DNA of 64,000 nt from Atrina japonica. Taxonomy: Eukaryota > Mollusca > Bivalvia > Pterioida > Pinnidae. A program made the translations under genes and the position numbers. Position 1 is the first letter of the stretch; every line of letters starts with the position of its first letter. The notes beneath the pieces were generated by a model, which worked only from the letters and a program-made list of their open reading frames with translations, was not told where the DNA came from and did not search any database. Shown in pieces: positions 37,628-48,274 of the stretch. The stretch spans positions 62,001-126,000 of the forward strand of contig BROG01000514.1 in assembly GCA_030159075.1 (NCBI GenBank), written 5' to 3'.

Positions 37628-38410
37628 ATGTCTCTCATGATTGAAAATGCTCGTTTGCGTGCTATTGGGATGCTGGAAGCTGGGATGCCTCAAAGCAATG
37701 TCGCAAGACAGTTTGGAGTTCATATTAACAATGTAAATGTTTTATGGAGTCGATATTAGAAAACCGGCACCGTTTGAAACCGCCCACGATCAGGACGCCC
37801 GCTTGTGACGTCACGTACGTCACATTTGCGTAATCGACTCCAATCGGCTTCTTAGAAGCATCCCTAGACATCGACGGATAAGTCCTCATACCCTAAAGAA
37901 TAGATTGCGAGAGGACAACATCCGTCCATCTGCTAGCCGTCCTGTTCTGCCCTGGCGTCATCGTGTTTTCGAGGTTAGCGTTGTGTAGGAGGCATCTTCG
38001 AAGTTCTATTTACGGACGAGTCGAGATTCCATCTCCACAGCTGTGGCTATTGTGTTTGGGCTTACCGTCGTGCCGGAGAACGTTACATTGACGCCTGCGT
38101 TATTGAGGGTCGCCAAATCGGCAGAGGGAGCATTATGATCTTGGGTGGAATTAGAACACATAGAAGGACCCCTTTGGCTTTAGTGGAGGGCAACGCACGA
38201 CCGCACACCGCACGCTTTGTTAGTGAATATCTACAGCAGCAAAACGTTAATGGCCTGCTGTATCACCGATTTATCGCCTATAGAACATGTTTGTGATGAA
38301 ATAGAACGAGGTCTACGTCAAGAGCTAACCCCATCCTGCTGCGTTGGACGATTTGCGTTATTCTTTATTGCGCACATGACGGAACATTTTACAGTCTTTT
38401 CTGAATAACC
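37628..38410 (+). pseudogene. Tc1-like transposase pseudogene
   Basis: Reading across several frames gives a helix-turn-helix start (ARLRAIGMLEAGMPQSNVAR, QFGVHINNVNVLWSRY, then a stop), a GRPL linker (RPRSGRPLVTS), the first catalytic region (LFTDESRFHLHSCGYCVWAY) and RGSIMILGGI. GNARPHTARFVSEYLQQQNV follows, where an Asp-Asn is normal, so a catalytic Asp is lost. SPIEHVCDEIERGLRQ carries the third acidic residue. The order fits the DD34E Tc1/mariner family. Stops, frameshifts and internal deletions make it inactive. No terminal inverted repeats were identified. Confidence 0.85.
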
Positions 38411-38509
38411 TGATTCGTTCAATGCGTCATACGTGTGACGAATGCATCAGTGCAAATGGCTGTCATACACGCTATTAAACTTGTGAAACTTTGTTGCAAT
38501 CCCACTTAC

Positions 38510-38655
38510 TTTCAGTGGCTGTTCGTATCAACCTTAATGAATATAATCCATGATACGATATTTGAATTGAAAGACAATGCATTATATTAAATAATGATAT
38601 ACATAATGCAACATAATATTTTGTATATAAATCTATAAATGAAATTACTAGACTA
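38510..38655 (+). repeat. Duplicated 146-bp segment, copy 1
   Basis: CTTTCAGTGGCTGTTCGTAT through TATAAATGAAATTACTAGAC is repeated at 41157-41303 in the same orientation with about 90 percent identity. One copy lies 3' of the C1q gene and the other inside its intron. Confidence 0.85.
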
Positions 38656-39948
38656 CCTTATTTCGCTTATATAAATAATAAAATATTAAATGCAATCTGA
38701 ATGTGAAATCTTTGCCGACGCTAACTCATACTGCTGTTAAGTGACTGTTATACTACAACAATCCCATATGTAAAAGTGTCTTATTTTGACACATTTTCAA
38801 GTAACACAATGACAGTAAATGTTACATCTTAAAGTACCTCTTAGATTAGACAGTTAAGTATGTTATCCGTCACATATCAAATGCATCTCATTCGGAAATC
38901 CGTTGTTATATAACTTATAAATATGAAAATATAAGAACAATAGTTTTAGTCAAGCAGGCGTTTCAGCTAGTATAAAGTACAAAATAAATGAAATAAGTTT
39001 AATGTAAGTATCGACAATCCAGTTGCTTCGATCAAATAAATACAATACACAAATACAATCAGCTTTTTATAGCTCCGTCTTACTACAAACGGGGCGGGTA
39101 TATAAACGCTGTCTTGTTTGAGTTGTAGTGCGTTTCAGTGTCCATCCGTTCATTTCCCCAAAATTCTTTCCAAGGTTTTCAGTCAGATGGTTATCATACT
39201 TTACAAAAATGAGTAATTTGGTGATCACCTTTCCAAGCAGCGTGCACTTTGTCGGAGATGGCTACTGTTTAAACTATGTAAATAGGTCTTTTCCTAGTTG
39301 TTCCATTTCTTTCAATTTTATTGCAATACTTTGTACCCAGATTATGTGACGTCAACAGAAATGTGCCTTATGTAACTTCCGGTTTCGTAATGTTACATTG
39401 ATGAAATCCAATTCTATTATTAAGTTGATATGAGGGAGGAAAATAAAGCTAAATGTTTTATCTTGTAAATATGACAAGTGTCATGCCTTTTCTGTAGATT
39501 GTTTGTAAAATCAGGCCCCTCGTACGATATGTTTTCCATACGATGAATGTTTTTTTTCTGCGAAACTGTATACTAATATGAAAAACAGTGATGTAATGGA
39601 ACAACTTGCAAGAAACCGATTTTATGCCCCGGCCTGAACTCTGGACACCGGAGTGTGAAAGATCCGCCGGGGACATATAGTGTTTGGATCGTCCTTCTGT
39701 CTGTTTGTCTGTCTGTTTGTCCGTAATTCCGTCCCCCTAAAACATTAAGTTAATTAAGATGTCGGCCACATAATTAGCCGGTTTTATTACAAAACAGAAT
39801 GTCTTGGTTAAAATCAAGAAGGGCCGACATTTTATGTAAGACAAAATCATCAATTCAATATAATATTCTGGTCGAAACCTTTGTATTAGTTCATGACGAT
39901 TAATCGAATAAAGTGGTATCAGTCTTAAACAGGTACACATTCCTGCAC
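38656..39948. other. 3' flank of the C1q gene, no gene recognised
   Basis: AT-rich. CACACTCCGGTGTCCAGAG at about 39635-39653 resembles a few codons of the C1q exon (RCPES), but the match is too short to call a gene remnant. A CTGT/CCGT-rich stretch follows at 39690-39740. Confidence 0.45.
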
Positions 39949-40349
39949 CTAATTTCTGGATATGAGTGCTCCAGAAAAATAGCTCTGCGGATCGAAAAAT
40001 GAATCCCCATTCGAACACACCCATACTCTATCTCCTTCTACTGCTTCCAAAATAACGCCATTACTTCCACAATCATGATTATTCTTGTCCTCGGCATACA
40101 TATGCACAAGGCCTCCGTTTACCGAATTCTTAACAATTGTAGCCCTGGCATGTTTTGTTTTTTGAGAGCATATTGTCGAGTAAAAATAGTACATTCCAGA
40201 CTCTGGACACCGGAATGTGGAATTGCTCAAGTTGAAGTGGCCGCCAATATTTGATACAACTTTACCAAATAACAACTTGTCTTCATGTGTATTTGTAATC
40301 TCTCTACCAATGTACGCTGTGAAACCTACTAGAGGATGTCTCATTCTTT
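39949..40349 (-). CDS. C1q gene 2, exon 2 (C1q globular domain)
   Basis: Acceptor TATAG, then 133 codons including the stop. It encodes the whole C1q domain and begins two bases into a Glu codon. Confidence 0.85.
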
Positions 40350-41921
40350 CTATAAAAATAATAAAAATAAGATAACAACGTCATTTATAGCAAAGTATTT
40401 TAAGGATACTCAAGAGCTTCGTGTTATGTACATCATATATGTATACTGAACTTTCCGAGGATTAATCAATATTTGTGGTTTTTATATCTTAATGACCAAT
40501 AATGTAAAGATGAAGTACTAATGGATAATCAAAACTCAGAGTCCTTTATAATACGACAAATTAGAGAAACTGCTGAATCAAAAGAAGAAAAAGCTAGCGG
40601 TGTCCTTTAATTTTACATTTATATATAGTGACGACGTATTGTAATTAATGACGACAATTTTCATACATAAGTCAATACGATTATGATATATCCAAGCGAA
40701 CTAGAAATTAAATATACAACTGAATCAAGCACATAATCTTCATACTTAGACATTTTACTTACTACAGACACAGGCTGGAATTTGTAATAATTTGTCACTG
40801 AATAGTTTACATCTGTATATGAAATGTTCATATGTTGAACAAGCCCTGGCATATCGGATCATTTGTAAAATGTAAACTTCATATGCGGGTGACTGTGGGA
40901 TATTATTACTTAAATGTGGAAAATTTACGATGGAAAAGCCGAAATCGTCGCGTTTGTCGTATAGCTTAGTTGCCAATTTTCCGTTTGTGTCTATAGTAAG
41001 TAAAATGTCTAAATATGAAGTGTGTGTGTTTGATTCTGGTGTATCTTTAATTTCTAGTTCGCTGGGATATATGGCATTGACATATGTATGGAAATTGTCA
41101 TTATAAATTGACAACACGTCGTCGATATATCTAAATGTCAAACTTAAGGACACCGCTTCTTTCAGTAGCTGTTTGTTTCAACCATAATGGGCATAATCCA
41201 TGATATGATATTTGAATTGAAAGATAATGCATTAAATAATGATATACATAATGCAACATAATATTTTGTATATGAATCTATAAATGAAATTACTATACTA
41301 CACTGTTTCCACTAGTATAATACAACTGGCTCTTAACATAACAAACGCTTATATGGCCATGGAATTTAAGCTTCAGTTATTTAATATCAAATGTTTATAA
41401 TTAATGATTTTGGAAATGCAAATTTACATACCCAGTGTTTCAGTCATGTTTTGGGTCGGTATTTCTAGGTTAATTAACTTCATCTCAAGGTTGTTCAAAA
41501 GTATGCCCGATGAATTGTTATCAGCAATTTGTTTCTGAAGTCCCTCTTCTATTCTTATCATTTGCTGTGACAATGCATCCATAGCGTCCGTTAGAGTCTT
41601 CGTGTTTAAACCATTTTCATTTACTTTATCGTTTAAAATCGAAAATGTCTCATTGTTTTCTGTAATTAAATTATTTGCTATTCTCTGTGTTTCAACTAGC
41701 AGTTCATTGGTTCTTTCTGTGACGCCATTTACATGTTTCATCGTTATCATTAATTCCTCTGCAGCGATGGAAAGATTCCGAACGTCCTCTTCGATCTCTT
41801 TTAAGTTATCACTTCGTTGCAAACACATTCTGCACTCCTTATACGTCAACGAGATTTTCTGGTTTAGCGAGAGTTTTACAAAATAAAATGTAAATAAAAT
41901 AGCCGTTATAATATTTCTCAT
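39949..41921 (-). CDS. Secreted coiled-coil C1q-domain protein, gene 2 (two exons)
   Basis: Exon 1 is 41921-41432 and exon 2 is 40349-39949. The GTATGT donor and TATAG acceptor join in phase 1, giving about 296 residues. The start is a signal peptide (hydrophobic ILFTFYFV, residues 8-15), then a Cys pair (CRMC). A heptad-rich coiled coil (about 38-155) with several N-glycosylation sequons (NLS, NET, NMT) follows. The C1q globular domain (about 168-296) holds VGFTAYIG, FRCPESGMYYFYSTI, ARATIVKN, DCGSNGVILEAVEGDRVWV and YFSGALI. C1q-domain proteins of this build are secreted lectin-like recognition molecules in bivalve immunity; the specific ligand is unknown. The intron holds PLE fragment F and a duplicated segment. 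No collagen region. The paralogue lies immediately upstream. Confidence 0.85.
40564..41158. mobile_element. Naiad-type PLE fragment F, inverted pair
   Basis: 40564-40775 is plus-strand RT sequence (AAACTGCTGAATCAAAAGAA to GACATTTTACTTACTACAGA). It is joined head-on to minus-strand RT sequence (40776-41158, with FRYIDDVLSIYND). Both derive from the same RT region. Inverted joined pieces are a known outcome of PLE insertion. It lies in the intron of C1q gene 2. Confidence 0.88.
41159..41303 (+). repeat. Duplicated 146-bp segment, copy 2
   Basis: Matches 38510-38655 (TGATATTTGAATTGAAAGA, ATACATAATGCAACATAATA). It lies in the intron of C1q gene 2, next to PLE fragment F. Confidence 0.85.
41432..41921 (-). 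CDS. C1q gene 2, exon 1 (signal peptide and coiled coil)
   Basis: Starts at the ATG whose complement ends at 41921. It ends GAAACACTG-G before GTATGT. It encodes the signal peptide, Cys pair and coiled coil. Confidence 0.8.
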
Positions 41922-42277
41922 TTTTATCTATCGTATCTTTATTCTGTATGTGACAGAAAATGAATCACACAACATAACGCAATGTTTCACACTTGTAGAA
42001 TGATAGATGGTGAATATTGAAGGATGTATTTTGTCTACAATGTAACACATCGGTAAGTACTATACGATAAACAAGTACTTAGACCAACGTGCCATAATCC
42101 TTGCAATTATATGTACTTAAATATTAAATTGTATGAATCATAACCCCCTAAGTATCTCAATGGAATATTTTTTTTTTGTATAAGATCAGTCTAATATGGC
42201 CTGAAGGGTTGTAAGCGTAATTTATTGAAAACTATGTAATTGTTATCTGTCATCATAAATTGCTATTATTGGTGAAT

Positions 42278-42672
42278 TTATAATCCATTGTTCAACAGTA
42301 CCCCTACAAAGAATGATTGTTCATGATAAAAAGACTGATGGTAGCTTTTTATCCAAACTATGTTGCCAGGTTCCAAATCTATAACAACATTGTTACTACC
42401 ACAGTCCACATTATCCTTGTCTTCTGCGTACATGAATGTCAGCCAATCCTTGTCATTCTTTACAATAACAGCGCGTGCCAATTTCCCCGGTTGAGAACAA
42501 ATCATTGCATGGAAGTAATACAATCCCGCCTCTGAACAGTGAAACACGGACTCAATAAACCCGCCTGCAGAGTTGGTAATAATTGTTTCAAAAATCAATT
42601 TCCGGTTGGATTCCAAGGTCAGATTATTATCCATGCGAACCGAAAAACCTATAGTTGGTTTGGGCTCCTGTT
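42278..42672 (-). CDS. C1q gene 1, exon 2 (C1q globular domain)
   Basis: Acceptor CAATTTAG, then 131 whole codons plus two bases of a Glu codon. It ends LLNNGL and stop. Confidence 0.85.
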
Positions 42673-42743
42673 CTAAATTGAAAATAAAAAGATATTAACA
42701 AACCATGACTGCAAAAACACTCGCATACTGACTAAAAAGATGA

Positions 42744-42786
<43 letters not shown>

Positions 42787-45116
42787 ATTTGTCTTTCTTT
42801 TATTTTTTTATGTGAAATAGTTGTGTAAAGAGTAGAGAAGTCATCAGTTTTGATACTGTGAATTCGAGAAAAATTGTGTGCCTTCAAATTTTCTAAAAGC
42901 TGTTTAGAATTTTTAAGTATCCACATCTGATTTACACCGCTTCTGGTATAAGCAACTGTACAGTATTTTTGAAATTTCTCCTTAACGGCTGTCAATATCT
43001 TGGTAAGAAGTAAAGATAAAGGTTTGGTAGAACATTTGCTGGATCCTGCTATGTATCTTTGCTTATATGGGGTTTTATGAAGTTTAGGTATCCAATATAA
43101 ATATGGTAGCTCAAAATCGGTATCCGTTGTAGGTATATCAAATGAGCGTAATACGGACACGTGATTTTGAATGGATCTCGTCCTATAGGATCTATATTAT
43201 TTGTGGCTTTGTCTGCTGGTACCAATACATATTGGTCATGTAATCTATCCAGTTCAGTTACTACTTCTGGATCACTAAATACAGAGGGATTTTCATAGTC
43301 CCTTTAAGTTTTCGAATACGAGATTTTATCAATTATCGTATGGCTTTTAGCCATTCAGGCAAAGTGTCTGGTTCTACGTCTTCATGTTTGACCCATCGTC
43401 TGGCATAATCTTTGACAGAATTCATTACTAAACTGAAATTCTGACGCCAATTAAAGGAACGGGCTTCCCGGTATTTAGGGCCCATGAAAATAAGATTTTT
43501 GAGGCTTTCATTTTCAACAATAGAAACGTCGCCGGTGATGACATGCCCGATAGGATTGTATTTGAAAGGAGATGAAGCACATGAACATGTGACAGTGTTG
43601 TGTAGAAGATGGTTGATGTCCAGGCACTGCAAAACCTGTTTGTAATTGAATAGCTTGGATGCGATGCTAGGTGTATAGCTATTTGAAATGCAAGGCGTGG
43701 TCTTCAATTTAAAATATGGTGGAACACAGGACTGAACCTTTTTGTGATTTAGAACATTGCCAATGTTTAAAGCGTCTATGCCTTTAGTTGTAAATTTAAG
43801 TTTAAGGAAAAGACGTTTCTGTCATCGTTTATAACCCGTGCAGGCTTAAACAGTCTGTGATAAGCGATGACCATTATTCTGAGGTTGAAGAATCCGTGTA
43901 GGGGTTCATTCTTGCTTCCTGAAAATGTTTATTAAGAATTGTAAAAGGAACAGAATAAAGTTTTCTGCGAATGTGATTAAGACCCAATTTTGTGTTAACG
44001 TAAGGTAAAAGAGATGAAAAAGTGTGTTTCCTTTTTCATGTGAATGATTAAAAAGTGTGTTTCTTATTACGTCATATCCAGAAGTGTTACAAATGACTTT
44101 ATAGTAAAAATAATGGGAAAATGAGAAAATGTGGTGACGTAATAGATCTGTAGGTAGGTAATTTGCAAAAAGCATACAGTCAAATAGATACATACAGAAG
44201 AGAGGTATATCTATGTAACATGAAATCCCTGTCATAGATCAAGAATCCCAATGTCATTTCTCTATCCAGAACTGTACGTAATTATGCGACCTTGTATATT
44301 GTGCATTACCAACTGTGATTTCAGAACATGAGCATCCCTGCATCTCGTGCTAGCCGAGTACAATGTTTTTTGACAATAAAAACAAATATAGAAGTATGTT
44401 TATGTGTTTCCATTGTATAGTTATTGTTATAAAATGTTGACGTTTACTCTCTAGATCTGATCTTGCTGTTGTCTTCATATTTAGTTACAACATTATCATT
44501 ATGAAGTTAATGTTATCAGCGATTATGAAGCATCTCTGATTTTATCAATACTTTCTAAGATACTTTTATTCCACCAATTGTATATATATATATATATATT
44601 TCCTTCTTTTTAAACGAACAACAACTTACCTATTTGTAAAATCTTTGATATATTTTTCGATTGTATATGTAGTCTCTGTAATCTTCGAACTAATTCGTTT
44701 GTTTTACGTTTTCTCTCCTTTATATTCTCTAATTCACTGACATAGAGTGCACTTACACGTTCGAAATTTTGTCGAAGTGTTTGAAATCGAGAAGTGATAC
44801 GGGTTATGCTATCCTTGTGCAGCTTACAAAGTTTTGTGTAGTTATTTGCCAGGTTTTTAGTACAGATGTTGTGAAGCTCTACTGTTTTAAATAGTTCTTT
44901 AACTGGAGCATCGCTTTTATTCCACTGCGAAGTTCTCTCTTCAATCTTATACAATTTCGAGTTACAATTATGGAGTTGTGTCTTAGCTCTAGATATGAAG
45001 CTTTTTAAGTCTCTCGCAGAACTTTGTTTTTGGCATGCCTCTGTGTGTTTGTACAGTTCCTGTGATTGTATCAATCCAATTAATGTCAGTGATATGAAAA
45101 CAACGATTATCTCCAT
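42278..45116 (-). CDS. Secreted coiled-coil C1q-domain protein, gene 1 (two exons)
   Basis: Exon 1 is 45116-44630 and exon 2 is 42672-42278. The GTAAGT donor and TTTAG acceptor join in phase 1, giving about 293 residues. A signal peptide (IIVVFISLTLIGLIQSQE) is followed by a helical Lys/Glu/Leu-rich region with a few Cys (about 25-160), then the C1q domain (about 163-293). That domain has TIGFSVRMDN, FHCSEAGLYYFHAMI, ARAVIVKNDKDW, DCGSNNVVIDLEPGNIVWI and SFFVGVLL. Intron position and phase match gene 2 exactly, so the two are tandem paralogues with diverged stalks. Likely a secreted immune recognition protein. The intron of about 1.96 kb contains PLE fragment G. The SINE at 45405-45635 lies upstream. 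Confidence 0.85.
42745..42783. repeat. (CA)n microsatellite
   Basis: About 39 bases of CA dinucleotide, directly abutting the truncated end of PLE fragment G. Confidence 0.95.
42784..44025 (-). mobile_element. Naiad-type PLE fragment G in the C1q gene 1 intron
   Basis: The minus-strand copy covers the linker and RT N-terminal half and is truncated at both ends. The linker contains TCSCASSPFKYN, the CxC motif that in Naiad elements joins endonuclease to RT, followed by GHVITGDVSIVEN. The RT shows YLYWIPKLHKTPYKQRYIAG and DFSTLYTTI (motif A Asp). A small deletion near 43190 and stops near 43320 break the frame. One end sits on the (CA)n. Confidence 0.9.
42793..43160 (-). pseudogene. Reverse transcriptase fingers/palm in PLE fragment G
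   Basis: An open stretch from VLRSFDIPTTDTDFELPYLY to DDFSTLYTTISHKKIKERQ. The frame then runs into the CA repeat (alternating Cys-Val), which is not part of the protein. Confidence 0.85.
44026..44629. other. Remainder of the C1q gene 1 intron
   Basis: AT-rich intron sequence with a short (TA)n at 44581-44600. No exon recognised. Confidence 0.6.
44630..45116 (-). CDS. C1q gene 1, exon 1 (signal peptide and helical stalk)
   Basis: The ATG complement ends at 45116. It ends ...CAAATA-G before GTAAGT. It encodes the signal peptide and the stalk. Confidence 0.8.
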
Positions 45117-45404
45117 ACCTTCCTTATATGTCTATGCTATTTTTACAAATTAAATGCTTATGAGATGGAAGTTTGATATCAAAGTTAGTGTTGGCATTCA
45201 TCCAGAGGCACAAAACTTAAAACTGACATTTTAAGTGTGAGTTCATACTAAAACGGAAGTACGACAACGACCAGGTTTCTCTGTATTACTTATGAGTAAA
45301 TCTATCACGTGGTGTCATCAAAATAACGGTATATTTTTTGTTCTCATTTCATTTTCCTATTAACCAGAAGCAGGCGACATCGACGTTTACCTGTTTGAAT
45401 TTAA

Positions 45405-45635
45405 ATTTGATTAGTGCTTTACGCCAGACTCAACAATTTTTCGGATTCATGATGACGTCCCACTTACCATGTACCCTGTAAGAGGGCACCGACATTTTTC
45501 GCAAGTAAACTAGCAAACTCCCTCACAAAATCAGCTAGGTTCCAGCGGGACTCGACCCTGCGGTGATCATAGGGCGAGAGACTTCATGGATTAGAGTGCA
45601 ATGCTCTAATCACTCGGCCACGGGGCACCCCCTCC
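45405..45635 (-). mobile_element. tRNA-derived SINE, second family
   Basis: The minus strand begins GGTGCCCCGTGGCCGAGTGA, TTAGAGCATTGCACTCTAAT (A box and anticodon-arm-like) and GGGTCGAGTCCCGCTGG (B box). The body follows (AGCTGATTTTGTGAGGGAGT, TTGCTAGTTTACTTGC) and the tail is TTGTTGAGTCTGGCGTAAA. Relatives lie at 54700-54880, 55150-55412 and 61920-62130, all on the minus strand. Confidence 0.88.
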
Positions 45636-45639
45636 ACCC

Positions 45640-45875
45640 CCGCTGTTTACCTCGCACGTTAGAGATGCCACGTTTGTATCCAAGTATCGGGTCATGTCCG
45701 AGACCCGTGTTACACAGACAGTGATTAATCCCTTCCTTTGCGTATGGAACAGGTAAAGGTCAGGGGTCTTTTGCATGGGATTTTATATGGAAGTCGAGCC
45801 GGCGTGGCACGTTAAAGAACCTTTACTGCATTGGCATAATCCAAAACAGAGATCAAAAGTTGGGGCAACTCAACA
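45640..45875. repeat. SINE-like dispersed sequence
   Basis: Contains GGCACGTTAAAGAACCTTTA, the same phrase as in the SINE at 5365-5562 (CACGTTAAAGAACCCTGACT), so it is probably a SINE body without a clear head. Confidence 0.5.
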
Positions 45876-45880
45876 GACGG

Positions 45881-45896
45881 TATATATATATATATA

Positions 45897-45988
<92 letters not shown>
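45881..45988. repeat. (TA)n microsatellite
   Basis: TA dinucleotide with one TTATT interruption near 45899. Confidence 0.95.
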
Positions 45989-46132
45989 CAGAAAAACACT
46001 CAAATTTCACAAATTTTCGGCCACTTGGCCTTTATCAAGTAAAAGACGACAATATGTATATCAGTTACATGGTGTTAAGTTTGCACAATACAAAGCTCCA
46101 GTGCTTTTATTGGAATATATATATATATATAT

Positions 46133-46997
46133 AGTGAACCCGCTTTACAAGGACATTCATTATATACATAAAAAGTACTCATTACGACGAAATATTCGGT
46201 ATCCGACTCCGAGGTCCGTGTTTGTCCATTTTTACCGGATTTGTATCTATGTCCTGGACATTCTATTGATTTATACTTTGGAATCTGAGATTTTTTATAT
46301 TCTAATCTCCGCTGATAGGTGATGGCCTAGGTGTCAACAATTAGCGCTTCAATCACCCTTACCTGTACGTCAGTAGGCCTAATGTTTATAAACCATCAGT
46401 AGGTTTCGTTTCAACTGAAGTGAAATACAAGCTGGGTACACATGGCAAAAGTAAGATTGATAAATAAAGAATAAAAAATACACATAGTTGACAAGTTCCG
46501 TTAGGCTACATTTTCGTTCCGATGTGGTTACAATGGCGGATCTTTAAATTATTTCAGTACTTGCGATAGCAGTAGACATTTAACTAAAACTTTATTTATG
46601 AAACACATTTTTAAGAGAATTGTATCAGCAATTTCTGCATTGTTTTATTTTAGCAATAAAGTGTCTAAATCGGAATCAGGAGATATACTATTATATTCGG
46701 GCATTTTGTACATGGTTCATGCATTTTACGACATCACCGATTTATGACTGATTTAATGAAAAAATAAGTGTGCATCAATGTTAACAAGATTAACTTGCAT
46801 AAATTTTACCTATATATTTTCATAGAGATTTTAATATTGTTTTAAGTTTATATATTTACATGTACAAATATGCGTAAATGATACTCAAGGGAGCTAACTA
46901 TGAAATGTCCAACACATCAAATTCAATACAGTGACAAATTCGATATGACGTCATTCATACATGGGAACAAACATCGTCGTTGTTAAGAGGGTTCACT
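46133..46997. mobile_element. TA-flanked TIR element with nested PLE scrap
   Basis: The left end reads TATAGTGAACCCGCTTTACA and the right end, reverse-complemented, reads TATAGTGAACCCTCTTAACA. Both sides carry (TA)n, suggesting a TA target site. No transposase. A PLE 3' scrap lies inside at 46205-46302. Confidence 0.65.
46205..46302 (+). mobile_element. Naiad-type PLE 3'-end scrap (copy H)
   Basis: GAGGTCCGTGTTTGTCCATT, ACCGGATTTGTATCTATGTC, CTGGACATTCTATTGATTTA and CTGAGATTTTTTATATTC match the 3' end of copies B and D. Confidence 0.85.
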
Positions 46998-47128
46998 ATA
47001 TACATATATATATATATATAAAGCACTAAATTGACTCACGTCATGGACAATATAAATGTCAAATTTTCGAGAAAGCCTGTCCCTTCATCCGGTCAATACT
47101 ATTAAAATAACATGAAAATATTAATAAC

Positions 47129-47416
47129 ACACCACCGGAGAGTGAAAGAAAGAAATGCTACATTTTACAAGTGTAGCGTGATAATGCAATAAATAAATGA
47201 AAATGGAAATCAAACAAAAAGATAACTAAAAACTACTAAACTAAGCTCAAACTACCAACGAAATGTGAACTGGATTAGATCTTATTAGAAATAACAAGAA
47301 ACCTCAAAATGAATTTGATCTACAAAGTCAGAACACGAAATTCAATCTGATAAAGTGTACTCATTTTGGCGGACTCCTTGTAAAATGTAGCATTTCTTTC
47401 ACAACCCGGTGGCGTG
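47129..47416. repeat. Inverted-repeat unit
   Basis: GTGAAAGAAAGAAATGCTAC with ATTTTACAAG near 47144-47170 is answered by CTTGTAAAATGTAGCATTTC with TTTCACAACCCGGTGGCGTG at 47379-47416. Arms about 45 bases, separation about 200. Possibly a MITE; the ends are not precise. Confidence 0.55.
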
Positions 47417-48274
47417 TGTGTGAGTGGATGTTTGCGTGAGAGTGTGTATGAGTGTTAAATGCCAAATATTTTGACTCCAAGTGGACGTTTGAACCGTTGA
47501 TTAGTATCGTTACTTGAAAAGAGTCAAATTCCGATCTCTGCCGCACCATCAACAAACGGATAATAATAATTAAAGCAGCTACGGCTAATTACTGTGTGTG
47601 CAATTAATGTAATGTAATTTACGAACAGATATTAAATCTTTATTGTCACCTTGTCTTTAACCAATAAACTTTTTCCTAAATCACTTCCGGAAACCTTGTT
47701 TCAGTTCCTTTGCGAGGGAAAAACAGGTTTAACTAAAAACTCAATCTTGTAAGGATGAAAAGCGGCCGCTTTTCAAATTAGGCAAATTTCACCATATTTA
47801 ATCCATGTTCTAGGTAATATATATATATTAACCGGAAGTAATGCAGGCCGCGTTGGAGCGAAAATACTCGAAAATAGTTTATTTAATGTTACAATACGGA
47901 ATGTACAAATACCGCCATTCTTGGAACTCTTCCTTATGTTTCCCCAGTTTAATTCTTTTTCTGTGTTAATTTGAATGACTTTCTGCTAAACATTGAAAAT
48001 TAACTTCAAGAAAATTTTGCCTTGTGCAAATGAACCACTGGAAATGATACATTTTATTTCCACGTCATCAACATATTTGTCCAAAATCTCGGATAATCAA
48101 GCTATAAACGAATGTTAATGACATGTTAAAATCACTTTATTGAGCTGAACAGTTTAACTGGAAAGAAAAGTAGGTTTACCTGAAAAAATAGATTCAACTG
48201 CACGAAAATAACAAAAATATGTTAAACCTTGTTTTTCTCGAGAAAATCAAAGTTTAGCTGAGAAAAATAATACA
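47417..48274. other. No gene recognised
   Basis: AT-rich, with loosely repeated GGTTTAACT / GAAAAACAGG-type phrases (47725, 48165, 48225) but no clear period. Confidence 0.45.

Noticed and set aside
39458..39676. Possible remnant of a third C1q gene (CACACTCCGGTGTCCAGAG resembles the RCPES codons).
   Set aside because: The match is about 20 bases and does not extend into neighbouring C1q motifs.
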